Origin: Prevotella sp.
Lineage (GTDB): Bacteria; Bacteroidota; Bacteroidia; Bacteroidales; Bacteroidaceae
Length of the DNA: 7,527 nucleotides
Direction: 5' to 3'
Assembly: GCA_021203705.1 (NCBI GenBank)
Contig: JAJQAR010000034.1
Coordinates: forward strand, 1 to 7,527
Part shown: piece after piece, positions 1-7,346 of the stretch
Layout: each line of letters starts with the position of its first letter
Numbering within the stretch: position 1 is the first letter of the stretch
Notes under the pieces: generated by a model
Seen by the model: the letters and a program-made list of their open reading frames with translations, nothing else
Told to the model about the DNA's origin: nothing
The model's database searches: none
Translations under genes and position numbers: made by a program

Positions 1-1
1 T

Positions 2-1318
2 TGGGCAGAGAGCGTTAAAACAGCACCTTATTCGTATAGTTCGTTTGTCATGGCATCGGAGAGTGATAAAACCGTGTCGGTTGATTTTAATACAGAGGAA
101 GAACCTGCAACGGTGACGGTTGATGTGGAGCGTATGGCGGCACGTGTCGATTATAAAACGCCTTCAACAATTGAGATTAAAGAAGATGAAGATAATAGTA
201 TAGATGGAGATGACGCATTCATGGGTGCGACAATAAAGATTACAGGAGCAGCAATAGTGAACAACCTTACGGCAGGCAGTTATATGCTGAAGCGTGTAAA
301 TACAGGAAAGGGAACGAGTGTGACATATCTCGGAGAAGAGACAGACACTTCAGGTGTCGCCACCAATTATGTTATCGATCCTTGGACAGAACAGAAGACG
401 GGAGATGTTTTAAGCTCATTATACGGAATTTACTATCCCGGCACGCCGGCGACAACTGAGCAGAAGAACCCATCGTATTGGGATGCTCTTGTATCAAGTG
501 ACAATATAGTTGCAGTTACAGACGATGACGGATCGGTATGGAACCGTATCGGATACACGATGGAGAACACCACATACTCCGACTATACGAGCAAGCAATA
601 TGCCTCGGCAGTGATATTCAAGGCTTTGTTCACCCCGACAGAGGGCATGGTGCACGACAGTTTCTATAGTGGTTATGGCTTTAGTTATACAATCGGAACG
701 ACATTCTTCAAGTGGAACAATAACCTATATGCCACACCGGAAGACATGATGGCTGCGGCATATCCTGGTACATTCACCTTGGGAAGCAGTGAATATGGAG
801 ACAGGTTTGCCGGGAAGATAAGCAGTTGCACAACATGGAGCAATATAACAACCTTTGCCAATACACTGAGCGAGGATGACCCGACGGGTTATAAGAACTA
901 TCTTTTGAGTCAGGCGAGTGGAAAGAGTGGTTCATTGACAGATGCTAATAAGTCGGTTCTCACTTGGGATTATTACATGAAGGAAGAAATCGGCTATACG
1001 ATAATCACCTCAGGAAATACTGTTACAGGTTTCAATATAGGCACCACAAGTCGTGCTGCATTGGCGGCGGCTACGAATGATGCGGTGGGCACATACGAGG
1101 ATGCGCAGTGTTATTACACATGGTGGATACGGCATAGCAATGATGATAACAACGACACTAATGGCACGATGGAGTTTGCCATAGTGAGGAACAATATATA
1201 TAAGTTGGAGATAGCCTCGGCATTCTCAATAGGAGGAGACATACCGACAGAGGGAATACACGTGGTAGTTACGGTAAAGACGTGGCTTTTGTACGACACC
1301 GATATCATAAACCTGTAA
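2..1318 (+). CDS. Mfa1-family major fimbrial subunit (5' partial)
   Basis: This is a surface fimbria shaft subunit. In the characterised Porphyromonas system such proteins are exported as lipoproteins, trimmed by a protease and polymerised by donor-strand exchange outside the outer membrane. The frame is open from base 2 to the TAA at 1316-1318, so the ATG at 50 is an internal Met and the true start and signal peptide lie left of the window; 438 residues are visible. Family-like signatures are KITGAAIVNNLTAGSYMLKR near fragment residues 78-97, a DPWTEQKT stretch, and a C-terminal block YYTWWIRH followed by MEFAIVRNNIYKLEI. The last strand (VVVTVKTWLLYD) resembles the terminal strand of Mfa1-type pilins. 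The Asp/Asn-rich spacer between WIRH and MEFAIV is a likely surface loop. A fimbrillin-like lipoprotein gene follows after 18 bases. The assignment rests on recognised motifs, not a search; the exact subfamily is less certain. Confidence 0.85.
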   Translation, partial: WAESVKTAPYSYSSFVMASESDKTVSVDFNTEEEPATVTVDVERMAARVDYKTPSTIEIKEDEDNSIDGDDAFMGATIKITGAAIVNNLTAGSYMLKRVNTGKGTSVTYLGEETDTSGVATNYVIDPWTEQKTGDVLSSLYGIYYPGTPATTEQKNPSYWDALVSSDNIVAVTDDDGSVWNRIGYTMENTTYSDYTSKQYASAVIFKALFTPTEGMVHDSFYSGYGFSYTIGTTFFKWNNNLYATPEDMMAAAYPGTFTLGSSEYGDRFAGKISSCTTWSNITTFANTLSEDDPTGYKNYLLSQASGKSGSLTDANKSVLTWDYYMKEEIGYTIITSGNTVTGFNIGTTSRAALAAATNDAVGTYEDAQCYYTWWIRHSNDDNNDTNGTMEFAIVRNNIYKLEIASAFSIGGDIPTEGIHVVVTVKTWLLYDTDIINL

Positions 1319-1336
1319 TAAAAAAGAGTGGAAAAC

Positions 1337-2959
1337 ATGAAGATGATAAACAAAAAAATACAATTTGGGCTGCTGCCGATGATGTTCTCATTGGTATGTT
1401 TTTTGTTGTCATCATGTTTTAATGATGTTTATGATGATATATCCACCACTGATAGTACAAATGTTGAGGGCAACACAGCGTCTATCCGTTTCCAGATATC
1501 GACAGGTGAAATGGGTGACCTTAACGCAACACGAGATAATGGTAATGGTAACGATCCTGGTCAAAATAATCCTAATGCCGGACAGGTAGATATGAATGAA
1601 GGCGGCAACAGTGATGCCCAAGAGCCTGCTGTTGATGGGGAGTATATCAACACGCTGTGTGTGTTCGTACTGAATACAGACAGTGTGATAGAGGCAAAGA
1701 TAGAACCAGATTTGACAGGTACAGACGCCATCAGTGGAAATCTTCCAAATTACACGTCAGAAGCATTTGAGGTGCCTGCTGGCGACAAGATGTTCTACGC
1801 ATTTGCGAATTGGGACAACACAGAGAGTGAGGAATGGCTTGCGCTTATTGACAAGGAGGTCGGTGAAAAAATAACTCCTTCTGATGTGGACTTTGAGGTA
1901 GAAGCAGAAGAACATGTGGATATAGCGAATGGCAAGTATATCCCGATGAGTGTGATAATGACGGGAGTTACGATATCTCCAAACGACCTGAACTTCACAA
2001 GAGAGATTCAGTTGCGTCTTGACCGTTTGGTAGCCAAGATGTATATGACAATTAACGGAGACGATTCGAGGGATCTTACCATAGGTAATCTTCTGTTTTC
2101 AGGTACGGCGAAAACGGTGCCTCTGATTTCACTTGCTTCTACCGGTGGTGCAACCACGACATTACCAGATAGTTATTTTGATGACGATCCTCATGTTGTA
2201 TTTTCAAATCAGAAGATATCGGCAGGAGAAGCAATTGTTGATACATTCTATATCAACGAGAGTTATAGAGGATACATGGCAAGTGGTGGTTCAGGTTTCA
2301 CAATCACTCTCGATTTGGCAGAGAGAGAATCTAATGATAAAAATCAGTATGACAGGTACGATGGCACTGAATATACTGCTGTAACACCGAGGGTTAATAT
2401 TCAGAGAAATAGTGTGTATCCTATTGAGCTTACATTAGACACATATACAGCACAATTTTCTGTTACGGCAAAAACCGCACCGATAGGGGCGGCAGAGGTC
2501 AGTTATACCACAGATGCGAATTGGAACAATTTAACCGATTGCTATTATATAGAGTTGAGGGATGTTACTACAAGTTTTACCATCACTCCGACAATATATG
2601 ATTCAGATTCACAAGCAGTGAGTGCAACATGGTCACTTTCAGATTCTGAAACATCAGATAACATAAGTATAAGCGGTCCTACCAATGGTGTGTTTACCGT
2701 AACTGATTTGACGGCGACACCGGGATATTCATACGAATTCAGCCTTACAGCCACATGGTCAAGCAGCTCTGGTGAAAACAATGCAGGAACAACTAATACG
2801 GTGACACATACACGAACATATAAAATAAGGGTAGTGTTCACTGACGGAGAATTTAGTGTTAGCGGAGGCGCATATCAGATTGCACCGCAGTGGGGGCAAG
2901 TGCTTTCAACTGACAGACTGAACATGAATATGACGATGAAGAGGGAAAACGATTTTTAA
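1337..2959 (+). CDS. Fimbrillin-like lipoprotein with extra C-terminal beta domain (accessory/tip or anchor fimbrial protein)
   Basis: This 540-residue protein is probably an outer-membrane or fimbria-associated lipoprotein. The frame can start at GTG 1328, but ATG 1337 is preferred because it follows a purine-rich AAAGAGTGGAAAAC and gives a normal signal peptide: KK near the N-terminus, a hydrophobic core, and lipobox LSSC with lipidated Cys27. After Cys27 comes the acidic stretch FNDVYDD. Fimbrillin-type signatures follow: a first strand TASIRFQIS (47-55), an Asn/Gly-rich linker (66-98), YINTLCVFVLN (103-113), a VPAGDKMFYAFANWDN block, EIQLRLDRLVAKMYM (223-237), and RVNIQRNSVYPIELTL (352-367). 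Residues about 385-540 form an additional Thr/Ser-rich region with alternating beta pattern, which I do not recognise and which could be an immunoglobulin-like fold. The gene sits 18 bases behind the major subunit, so it is likely co-transcribed. FimB/Mfa2-type anchors and the P. gingivalis tip proteins Mfa3/4 are alternatives; the position fits either role. The fimbrial assignment is fairly secure, the exact role is not. Confidence 0.72.
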   Translation: MKMINKKIQFGLLPMMFSLVCFLLSSCFNDVYDDISTTDSTNVEGNTASIRFQISTGEMGDLNATRDNGNGNDPGQNNPNAGQVDMNEGGNSDAQEPAVDGEYINTLCVFVLNTDSVIEAKIEPDLTGTDAISGNLPNYTSEAFEVPAGDKMFYAFANWDNTESEEWLALIDKEVGEKITPSDVDFEVEAEEHVDIANGKYIPMSVIMTGVTISPNDLNFTREIQLRLDRLVAKMYMTINGDDSRDLTIGNLLFSGTAKTVPLISLASTGGATTTLPDSYFDDDPHVVFSNQKISAGEAIVDTFYINESYRGYMASGGSGFTITLDLAERESNDKNQYDRYDGTEYTAVTPRVNIQRNSVYPIELTLDTYTAQFSVTAKTAPIGAAEVSYTTDANWNNLTDCYYIELRDVTTSFTITPTIYDSDSQAVSATWSLSDSETSDNISISGPTNGVFTVTDLTATPGYSYEFSLTATWSSSSGENNAGTTNTVTHTRTYKIRVVFTDGEFSVSGGAYQIAPQWGQVLSTDRLNMNMTMKRENDF

Positions 2960-2960
2960 A

Positions 2961-2983
2961 GTTAATAGTTAACAATTCGTTGT
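2961..2983 (+). repeat. Two small palindromes after the fimbrial stop codon
   Basis: GTTAATAGTTAAC (2961-2973) is a 5-bp inverted repeat with a 3-base loop. It overlaps ACAATTCGTTGT (2972-2983), a 4-bp stem closed by a TTCG tetraloop. Both are short and AT-rich, so they may be fortuitous. They could help stabilise the 3' end of the fimbrial transcript. No T-tract follows, so they are not called a terminator. Confidence 0.25.
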
Positions 2984-3076
2984 GGGTTAGCAAGAATAAA
3001 AGAAATTTTCTGTGTTATTCTCTTAATTTGGGCTGTTATTTTGTACGATTTTAATAGTACTTGCTTACTGCAAAAA

Positions 3077-3109
3077 TAAGAATTTTCACTTGATTTCAAG
3101 TATTTCTTA
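3077..3109 (+). repeat. Two-part inverted repeat, possible weak fimbrial-operon terminator
   Basis: An outer 6-bp stem, TAAGAA (3077-3082) with TTCTTA (3104-3109), encloses an inner 5-bp stem, ACTTG (3088-3092) with CAAGT (3097-3101), around an ATTT loop. The DNA downstream is rich in T (aaaacttttatataattttt). It lies about 120 bases after the fimbrial stop. The stem is weak and AT-rich, so a role in termination is only possible. Confidence 0.25.
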
Positions 3110-3152
3110 AAACTTTTATATAATTTTTCTGTTTTCTTATATTTTGACAATT

Positions 3153-3171
3153 TCTGCCAAAAAATGGCAGA
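3153..3171. repeat. 7-bp inverted repeat with A5 loop, possible operator
   Basis: TCTGCCA (3153-3159) and TGGCAGA (3165-3171) are perfect reverse complements separated by five A. It is the most GC-rich spot in its surroundings and follows a TTGACA sequence (3145-3150). The dyad shape with a short spacer would suit a dimeric regulator or a small RNA hairpin. No T-tract follows directly, so a terminator is unlikely. Function is unproven. Confidence 0.3.
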
Positions 3172-3213
3172 TATAAAGTAGTAATATTAGTCTTTTATTA
3201 CTTTAAGAAGTAC

Positions 3214-3258
3214 GTATGCTATGTTGTATTAAGAGAATACAACATAGCATACTTTTTT
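3214..3258 (+). terminator. Perfect 17-bp hairpin followed by T6 (intrinsic terminator-like)
   Basis: The left arm (3214-3230, GTATGCTATGTTGTATT) and right arm (3236-3252) are exact reverse complements around a 5-base loop AAGAG. They are followed at once by six T (3253-3258). This is the form of a rho-independent terminator reading rightward, although the stem is unusually long and AT-rich (5 of 17 pairs are G-C). It could end the fimbrial transcript about 255 bases past its last gene, or act as an attenuator in the leader of the downstream metallopeptidase-hsdR-hsdM operon, whose first start codon is 63 bases further on. No matching T-tract serves the minus strand. Confidence 0.7.
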
Positions 3259-3321
3259 GTGGCGATAAATTGATTGAATTGTGTTTTTAAAACATTGTCA
3301 GATAGGGAATTACATAGCATA

Positions 3322-4005
3322 ATGAACATCAACGGATTAGAGGTACAAGTTGAGCATAAGTCAATAAAACACATACATCTGTCAGTATATCCGCCAGATG
3401 GACACGTGCATGTAAGTGCTCCACAGGAGACATCCGATGATCAGCTCCGTATGTTCATTTTGAGTAAGTGGGTGTGGCTGTTGGAGAAGATAGACGCAGC
3501 CACGTCGAACAACATCCAACCTCCACGTGAATATGTGAGCGGTGAGGCACACTATTTCAAGGGCGAGCTCTACCGTTTACGAGTGGAAACGGGCAATTAT
3601 GGCAAGTCTAACGTAAGCATAGAGGGCGACTATATCATGATAAGGTGCGGAAAGCAGTCGCAGGCAGAAATGGCACTGAAACAATGGTATCGTGAGCAGT
3701 TAAGGGAAGTTCTTCCGTCCCTTGTGGAACGCTGGGTGAAACGCATAGGCACGCCAATGCCGAAATATGATGTGCAGGTGATGAAACAATGCTGGGGCAG
3801 TTGCAACAAGTCAAAGCAGACGATACTGTTCAATATAGAATTGGCAAAGAAGCCCTTGGAATGTATAGAATACGTTGTGGCGCACGAGGTAACACACTTG
3901 TTGGAGCGTACCCATACCGACAGGTTCTATCGTCTATTGGACACATACCTGCCAGGTTGGGAGAGACTGAAAAAGCAATTAGATGAGTTCCCTATAACCA
4001 TATAA
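3322..4005 (+). CDS. YgjP/SprT-like M48-type zinc metallopeptidase of the type I R-M operon
   Basis: This 227-residue protein is a predicted cytoplasmic zinc-dependent peptidase of the YgjP-like (DUF45) group; no signal peptide or membrane segment is seen. The catalytic motif is HEVTH, with zinc ligands His188 and His192, general base Glu189 and a probable third ligand His198 in RTHTDRF. Upstream is CWGSC (157-161), the counterpart of the family's usual RWGSC, here with Cys in place of Arg. The N-terminal half has the typical short beta-strand region (HIHLSVYPPDGHVHVSAP) followed by a helical segment ending near LREVLPSLVERWVKRIG. ATG 3322 is chosen as start; the frame runs up to a TTG at 3274 but that extension does not resemble the family. 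An AGGGA lies 13 bases upstream. The gene ends 12 bases before hsdR. Such peptidases recur beside type I restriction genes, but their substrate there is not established. Length and motifs suggest it is intact. Confidence 0.88.
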   Translation: MNINGLEVQVEHKSIKHIHLSVYPPDGHVHVSAPQETSDDQLRMFILSKWVWLLEKIDAATSNNIQPPREYVSGEAHYFKGELYRLRVETGNYGKSNVSIEGDYIMIRCGKQSQAEMALKQWYREQLREVLPSLVERWVKRIGTPMPKYDVQVMKQCWGSCNKSKQTILFNIELAKKPLECIEYVVAHEVTHLLERTHTDRFYRLLDTYLPGWERLKKQLDEFPITI

Positions 4006-4017
4006 TCATTATTAACC

Positions 4018-7000
4018 ATGAACGAATACCACTCACGATATGAACGAGAATACCAAGATGCGGTTGTGCGGCTTTTCACAAAAGAGTTGCATTATGATTA
4101 TTTGGGCAAGTTGCAATATGGCAAGGATATGAATTGTCTTGACAACGGACAGAAGAACTCCGCGATAATTGAAAGCGAGTTGCGTGAGTTTCTTTTAAAA
4201 TCAGGAAAGAATTATACACAAAGCCAGATAGATGAAGCCATTAGGTTGCTTAAAAAGGAAGCGGAACTTACAGACAACAGGAGAGGAGCGTTGCTGAGAG
4301 TAAACAACGAATTATATGAGCGACTGATATATTATTATCAAATCAAGCCAGATAAAGACAGGTTTGAAGAAAATGTTTACCTTTTTGACTTTGACAACCC
4401 ATTGGCGAACCGCTTTGCAATAGCAGAAGAAGTGAGTTATACTGATGGACTGACAGGCAGCAACAGTCGTCCCGACTTGGTGATTTATGTCAATGGTATT
4501 GCCTTGGCAGTAATCGAGTTGAAGCGCAGCACGGTATCGTTGGATGAGGGCATAAAGCAAAACCTTTCCAATGAGTCGGCATTGATACCATCTTTCTTCA
4601 CTACTGTGCAGTTTACCGTTGCCGCAAGCGACAAGAACGGGTTCAAGTACGCCACGATACACACGCCAGAGAAATTCTGGTGTCCTTGGAAGACCGACAA
4701 CCACAAGGTAGGAGAGAAGTTGAGCGACATGAATTCATTCCGCCTGTTCTTCGAAAAACAGACCTTTTTCGACTTATTCCGTTACGGAGTAGTCAACGAT
4801 GGAGGAACGAAAAAGGTGATGCGCCCACATCAATATTATGCCTTGAAAGCTGCCATGCCACGCTTGAAAGAAAAGGCGAGTGGCGTGATATGGCACAGTC
4901 AGGGTTCAGGAAAGAGTCTCACTATGGTGTGGCTTGCCAAATACATACACCGTAATTTCGAAAATCCACGAGTATTGGTAATCACTGACCGTACCGAACT
5001 TGACATGCAGATCAGGAACACGTTTCTCAATGCCAAGGAAGCAATCCATCAGGCGAGAACATCAGATGATCTGCTTGATACCCTGCATAGAGGGGATCAA
5101 TGGCTTGTCTGTTCGTTGATACATAAATTCGGTCGACATATAGATCCTAATACCGGCAAAGAAATAATAGGTGATGACGATGCCCCGATACCTTTGGAGA
5201 CATACCTTAAAGAATTGATGAACATAGTCAACTCCAAATATCATGGACATTTCGAGGCGAGGGGAGCAAACAAGTTTGTTTTTGTTGACGAGTGCCACCG
5301 CACGCAGGGCGGCAGGCTTCATGAGGCGATGCGAGCCATTATGGGTGATGATGTGATGTTCATAGGTTTCACAGGCACGCCACTTTTGCGCGACCAGAAG
5401 CAGAAAGGCGGTTATCAGCAATACAAAAAAATAAAAAACGAGACACAGGTCAGGTTCGGACCTTTCATACATAAATATCTGCACAAGGAGGCTATTGAGG
5501 ACAAGGTAATCCTTGACCTACAATATGAGGCACGCAATGTGGAGCAGCAGATAAGCAACAGGGAAAAGTTGGATGAGAAGATGAACGAGCTCCTCAATGG
5601 CGTGAAGCCCGACGACCGGCAGAGAATAACAGACCGTTGGGCAACATTGGAGAAAGTATATTCAAGCAAGGAGCGTATTGAAAGGATAGGCTATTCGATA
5701 TTGGACGATATGTCGCAATATCCTTTGAATCGGGATTGGTGCAATGCCATGTTGGTGGCAGGGAACATCTTTTCAGCCTATCGATATTACAGGTTTTTCT
5801 GTAACACATCCACCAACACATATCTTCGAGATAAGTGTGCCGTGGTAACGAGTTATAACCCTTCTGATTATGACCTCCGCAAACAGGATGATGGCGAGAC
5901 TCAAAACGAAATTCTTTTCAAGAACGAGATGGCAAAGCAGACATATAAGGATGCCGGTGTGAGCAATGCCCAGCAATATGAGGCATGGGCAAAGAACCTG
6001 TTTATCAATGCCCCGTCACAGATGAAACTTCTCATAGTAGTTGACAAGTTGCTTACTGGCTTTGACGCACCGAATGCCACATACCTGTATATCGACAAGG
6101 ATATGCGCGACCATAACCTGTTTCAGGCAATCTGTCGTGTCAACCGTTTGGGAACAGACTTGAAAGTAGACAAGGATGATCCGAATAGTGCCACAATAAT
6201 CTCTCACAAGGAGTACGGCATGATAGTGGATTTCAAAATCCTGTTCAATAAAATACAGAATGCCATAACGCAATTCAATGACGAGAACGGCGGATTGGGA
6301 GGCTATGATGAAACGGATATTGAGGGATTGCTTGAAGATGCCATCTGCAAGAACAAAAAGCGGTTGAACGCCGCACTTGAGGCATACCAGTCATTAAAAG
6401 GTGTTTGGGAAAGCAATGATGCCAAGAATGCAGATGCTGTTGTGAAATATTATACTCCGTTTCCTCCTGCTGATATGGATGAGGAGGAGCGCAAGGCAAA
6501 GTTGGAAGAAGCCAAAATGCAACGAGAAGCATTCTATAAAATAACCGAAAAGTTGGGAGCAGCATACGCCGACATAGCCGATTATATCCTGCGTGCCGGT
6601 TATTCAGAGGAAGAAGCCGACAAGATACACAGGCAAGTCAGTGAGGCTATATCCTTGCGCAACCGTGTGAAGCAGGCATCAGAGGATGATTTTGATGTCA
6701 AGTCACTCGACCCGAAAATGAGGGAGCTGCTTGACAGGTTTATACGTGCAGAGGATGCGGAGAATTTGATACCTGCCACTGCCGATTTCTCGTTCCTTGA
6801 TTTGTTGGACTCAACAAGCAACACCGATGAGGCTGCAAAGAAAGCGGTAGAGGAGGCAGGGAGCAAGAAGGCGGCTGCAGAAAAGATAGCTGCCAAGGCA
6901 CGTGCGGTTATAAACGACTGGAATGCGAGGGACAAAGCGCAAAGTGAGTCGTTTGCAAAGCGTTTACAAGAGATTATCGATTCGATAAACAAGAATGCGA

Positions 7001-7338
7001 CTGACACAGCCAACGACATCAAGAGGCTGATAGAACTGCTTAAGGATATGAAAGCAGGAAAGCGGAAATATCCTGACGGGATAGAGACCGATATAGCCAA
7101 GGCTCTATGGAACAACCGAAAGGATTGGACTGACCTTGATAATGAGGAAAAGATTATTGCTCTTATAAATGAAATTGACCATTATTTCGATAAGGAAGTT
7201 TTTGATGGTTGGAAGGATTTAAGTTCTTTGGCAGGAAAGAAATGTCTTAAACGTCTTAAGAAGTTGGTAGGCGATAAATATACTGATGAACAAATACATG
7301 AAATACATCGCATAGCTGCGAACAATTCTCATAAATAA
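4018..7338 (+). CDS. hsdR: Type I restriction enzyme R (HsdR) subunit, endonuclease/translocase
   Basis: This 1106-residue protein is the motor and nuclease subunit of a type I restriction complex. With HsdM and HsdS it binds unmethylated target sites, pumps DNA using ATP and cleaves at a distance. The nuclease motif is PD at 152-153, then Glu167-Leu-Lys169 (the D...ExK of PD-(D/E)XK). SF2 helicase motifs follow in order: Walker A QGSGKS (295-300), DECH motif II (424-427), FTGTP motif III (451-455), LLTGFD motif V (678-683) and QAICRVNR motif VI (703-710). The C-terminal part from about 760 is mostly helical, with a charged, Ala/Lys-rich segment near 935-990; this region would contact HsdM. 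Length is close to EcoR124I and EcoKI HsdR (about 1040-1170), and no stop or frameshift interrupts it. Start ATG 4018 lies 12 bases after the metallopeptidase, and hsdM starts 8 bases after the stop. All key motif residues are present, so activity is expected. Confidence 0.96.
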   Translation: MNEYHSRYEREYQDAVVRLFTKELHYDYLGKLQYGKDMNCLDNGQKNSAIIESELREFLLKSGKNYTQSQIDEAIRLLKKEAELTDNRRGALLRVNNELYERLIYYYQIKPDKDRFEENVYLFDFDNPLANRFAIAEEVSYTDGLTGSNSRPDLVIYVNGIALAVIELKRSTVSLDEGIKQNLSNESALIPSFFTTVQFTVAASDKNGFKYATIHTPEKFWCPWKTDNHKVGEKLSDMNSFRLFFEKQTFFDLFRYGVVNDGGTKKVMRPHQYYALKAAMPRLKEKASGVIWHSQGSGKSLTMVWLAKYIHRNFENPRVLVITDRTELDMQIRNTFLNAKEAIHQARTSDDLLDTLHRGDQWLVCSLIHKFGRHIDPNTGKEIIGDDDAPIPLETYLKELMNIVNSKYHGHFEARGANKFVFVDECHRTQGGRLHEAMRAIMGDDVMFIGFTGTPLLRDQKQKGGYQQYKKIKNETQVRFGPFIHKYLHKEAIEDKVILDLQYEARNVEQQISNREKLDEKMNELLNGVKPDDRQRITDRWATLEKVYSSKERIERIGYSILDDMSQYPLNRDWCNAMLVAGNIFSAYRYYRFFCNTSTNTYLRDKCAVVTSYNPSDYDLRKQDDGETQNEILFKNEMAKQTYKDAGVSNAQQYEAWAKNLFINAPSQMKLLIVVDKLLTGFDAPNATYLYIDKDMRDHNLFQAICRVNRLGTDLKVDKDDPNSATIISHKEYGMIVDFKILFNKIQNAITQFNDENGGLGGYDETDIEGLLEDAICKNKKRLNAALEAYQSLKGVWESNDAKNADAVVKYYTPFPPADMDEEERKAKLEEAKMQREAFYKITEKLGAAYADIADYILRAGYSEEEADKIHRQVSEAISLRNRVKQASEDDFDVKSLDPKMRELLDRFIRAEDAENLIPATADFSFLDLLDSTSNTDEAAKKAVEEAGSKKAAAEKIAAKARAVINDWNARDKAQSESFAKRLQEIIDSINKNATDTANDIKRLIELLKDMKAGKRKYPDGIETDIAKALWNNRKDWTDLDNEEKIIALINEIDHYFDKEVFDGWKDLSSLAGKKCLKRLKKLVGDKYTDEQIHEIHRIAANNSHK

Positions 7339-7346
7339 GAACGGTT

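Larger units (their letters stand above)
2960..3321. other. AT-rich intergenic region between fimbrial and restriction loci
   Basis: These 362 bases hold no credible gene. The only open frame of any length is a Lys-rich frame on the minus strand (3150 to 2962) that needs a TTG start and looks like a product of AT richness. Visible structure consists of small palindromes just after the fimbrial stop (2961-2983), a two-part inverted repeat at 3077-3109, a 7-bp inverted repeat at 3153-3171, and a strong terminator-like hairpin at 3214-3258. I looked for the Bacteroidetes promoter pattern (TTTG near -33, TAnnTTTG near -7) and found only one-mismatch -7-like sites, such as TTATTTTG near 3035, without a convincing -33 partner. 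The promoter of the downstream operon is therefore unassigned. Confidence 0.75.

Noticed and set aside
50..52. ATG at 50 as the true start of the first gene
   Set aside because: The frame is open to the left edge, there is no signal peptide after this Met, and the protein family needs more N-terminal sequence.
1328..1336. GTG start adding three residues to the fimbrial lipoprotein
   Set aside because: ATG at 1337 gives a normal signal peptide and is better placed after the purine-rich stretch that overlaps the GTG.
2962..3150. Minus-strand Lys-rich open frame of 62 codons in the intergenic region
   Set aside because: It needs a TTG start, its composition (Lys, Ser, Tyr, Ile) is what AT-rich DNA gives by chance, and it resembles no family I know.
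3274..3321. N-terminal extension of the metallopeptidase from a TTG at 3274
   Set aside because: The 16 added residues are unlike the family's N-terminus, TTG is a poor start, and ATG 3322 gives the expected protein.
3215..3321. Inverted repeats as ends of an invertible promoter
   Set aside because: The arms are only 10 bases and the enclosed segment is under 110 bases with no recognisable promoter; the known Bacteroides invertible promoters are larger and no recombinase gene is in view.
5425..5438. A7-T-A6 tract inside hsdR as a phase-variation or frameshift site
   Set aside because: The frame is intact, the bases encode ordinary Lys/Ile/Asn codons, the codon phase does not form a standard slippery heptamer, and such tracts are common in AT-rich genes.
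6600..7115. Long minus-strand open frame (171 codons) opposite the end of hsdR
   Set aside because: It lies entirely antisense to the well-supported hsdR coding sequence, and its Ser/Ala/Leu-rich translation is a shadow of the Ala/Lys/Glu-rich HsdR C-terminus.
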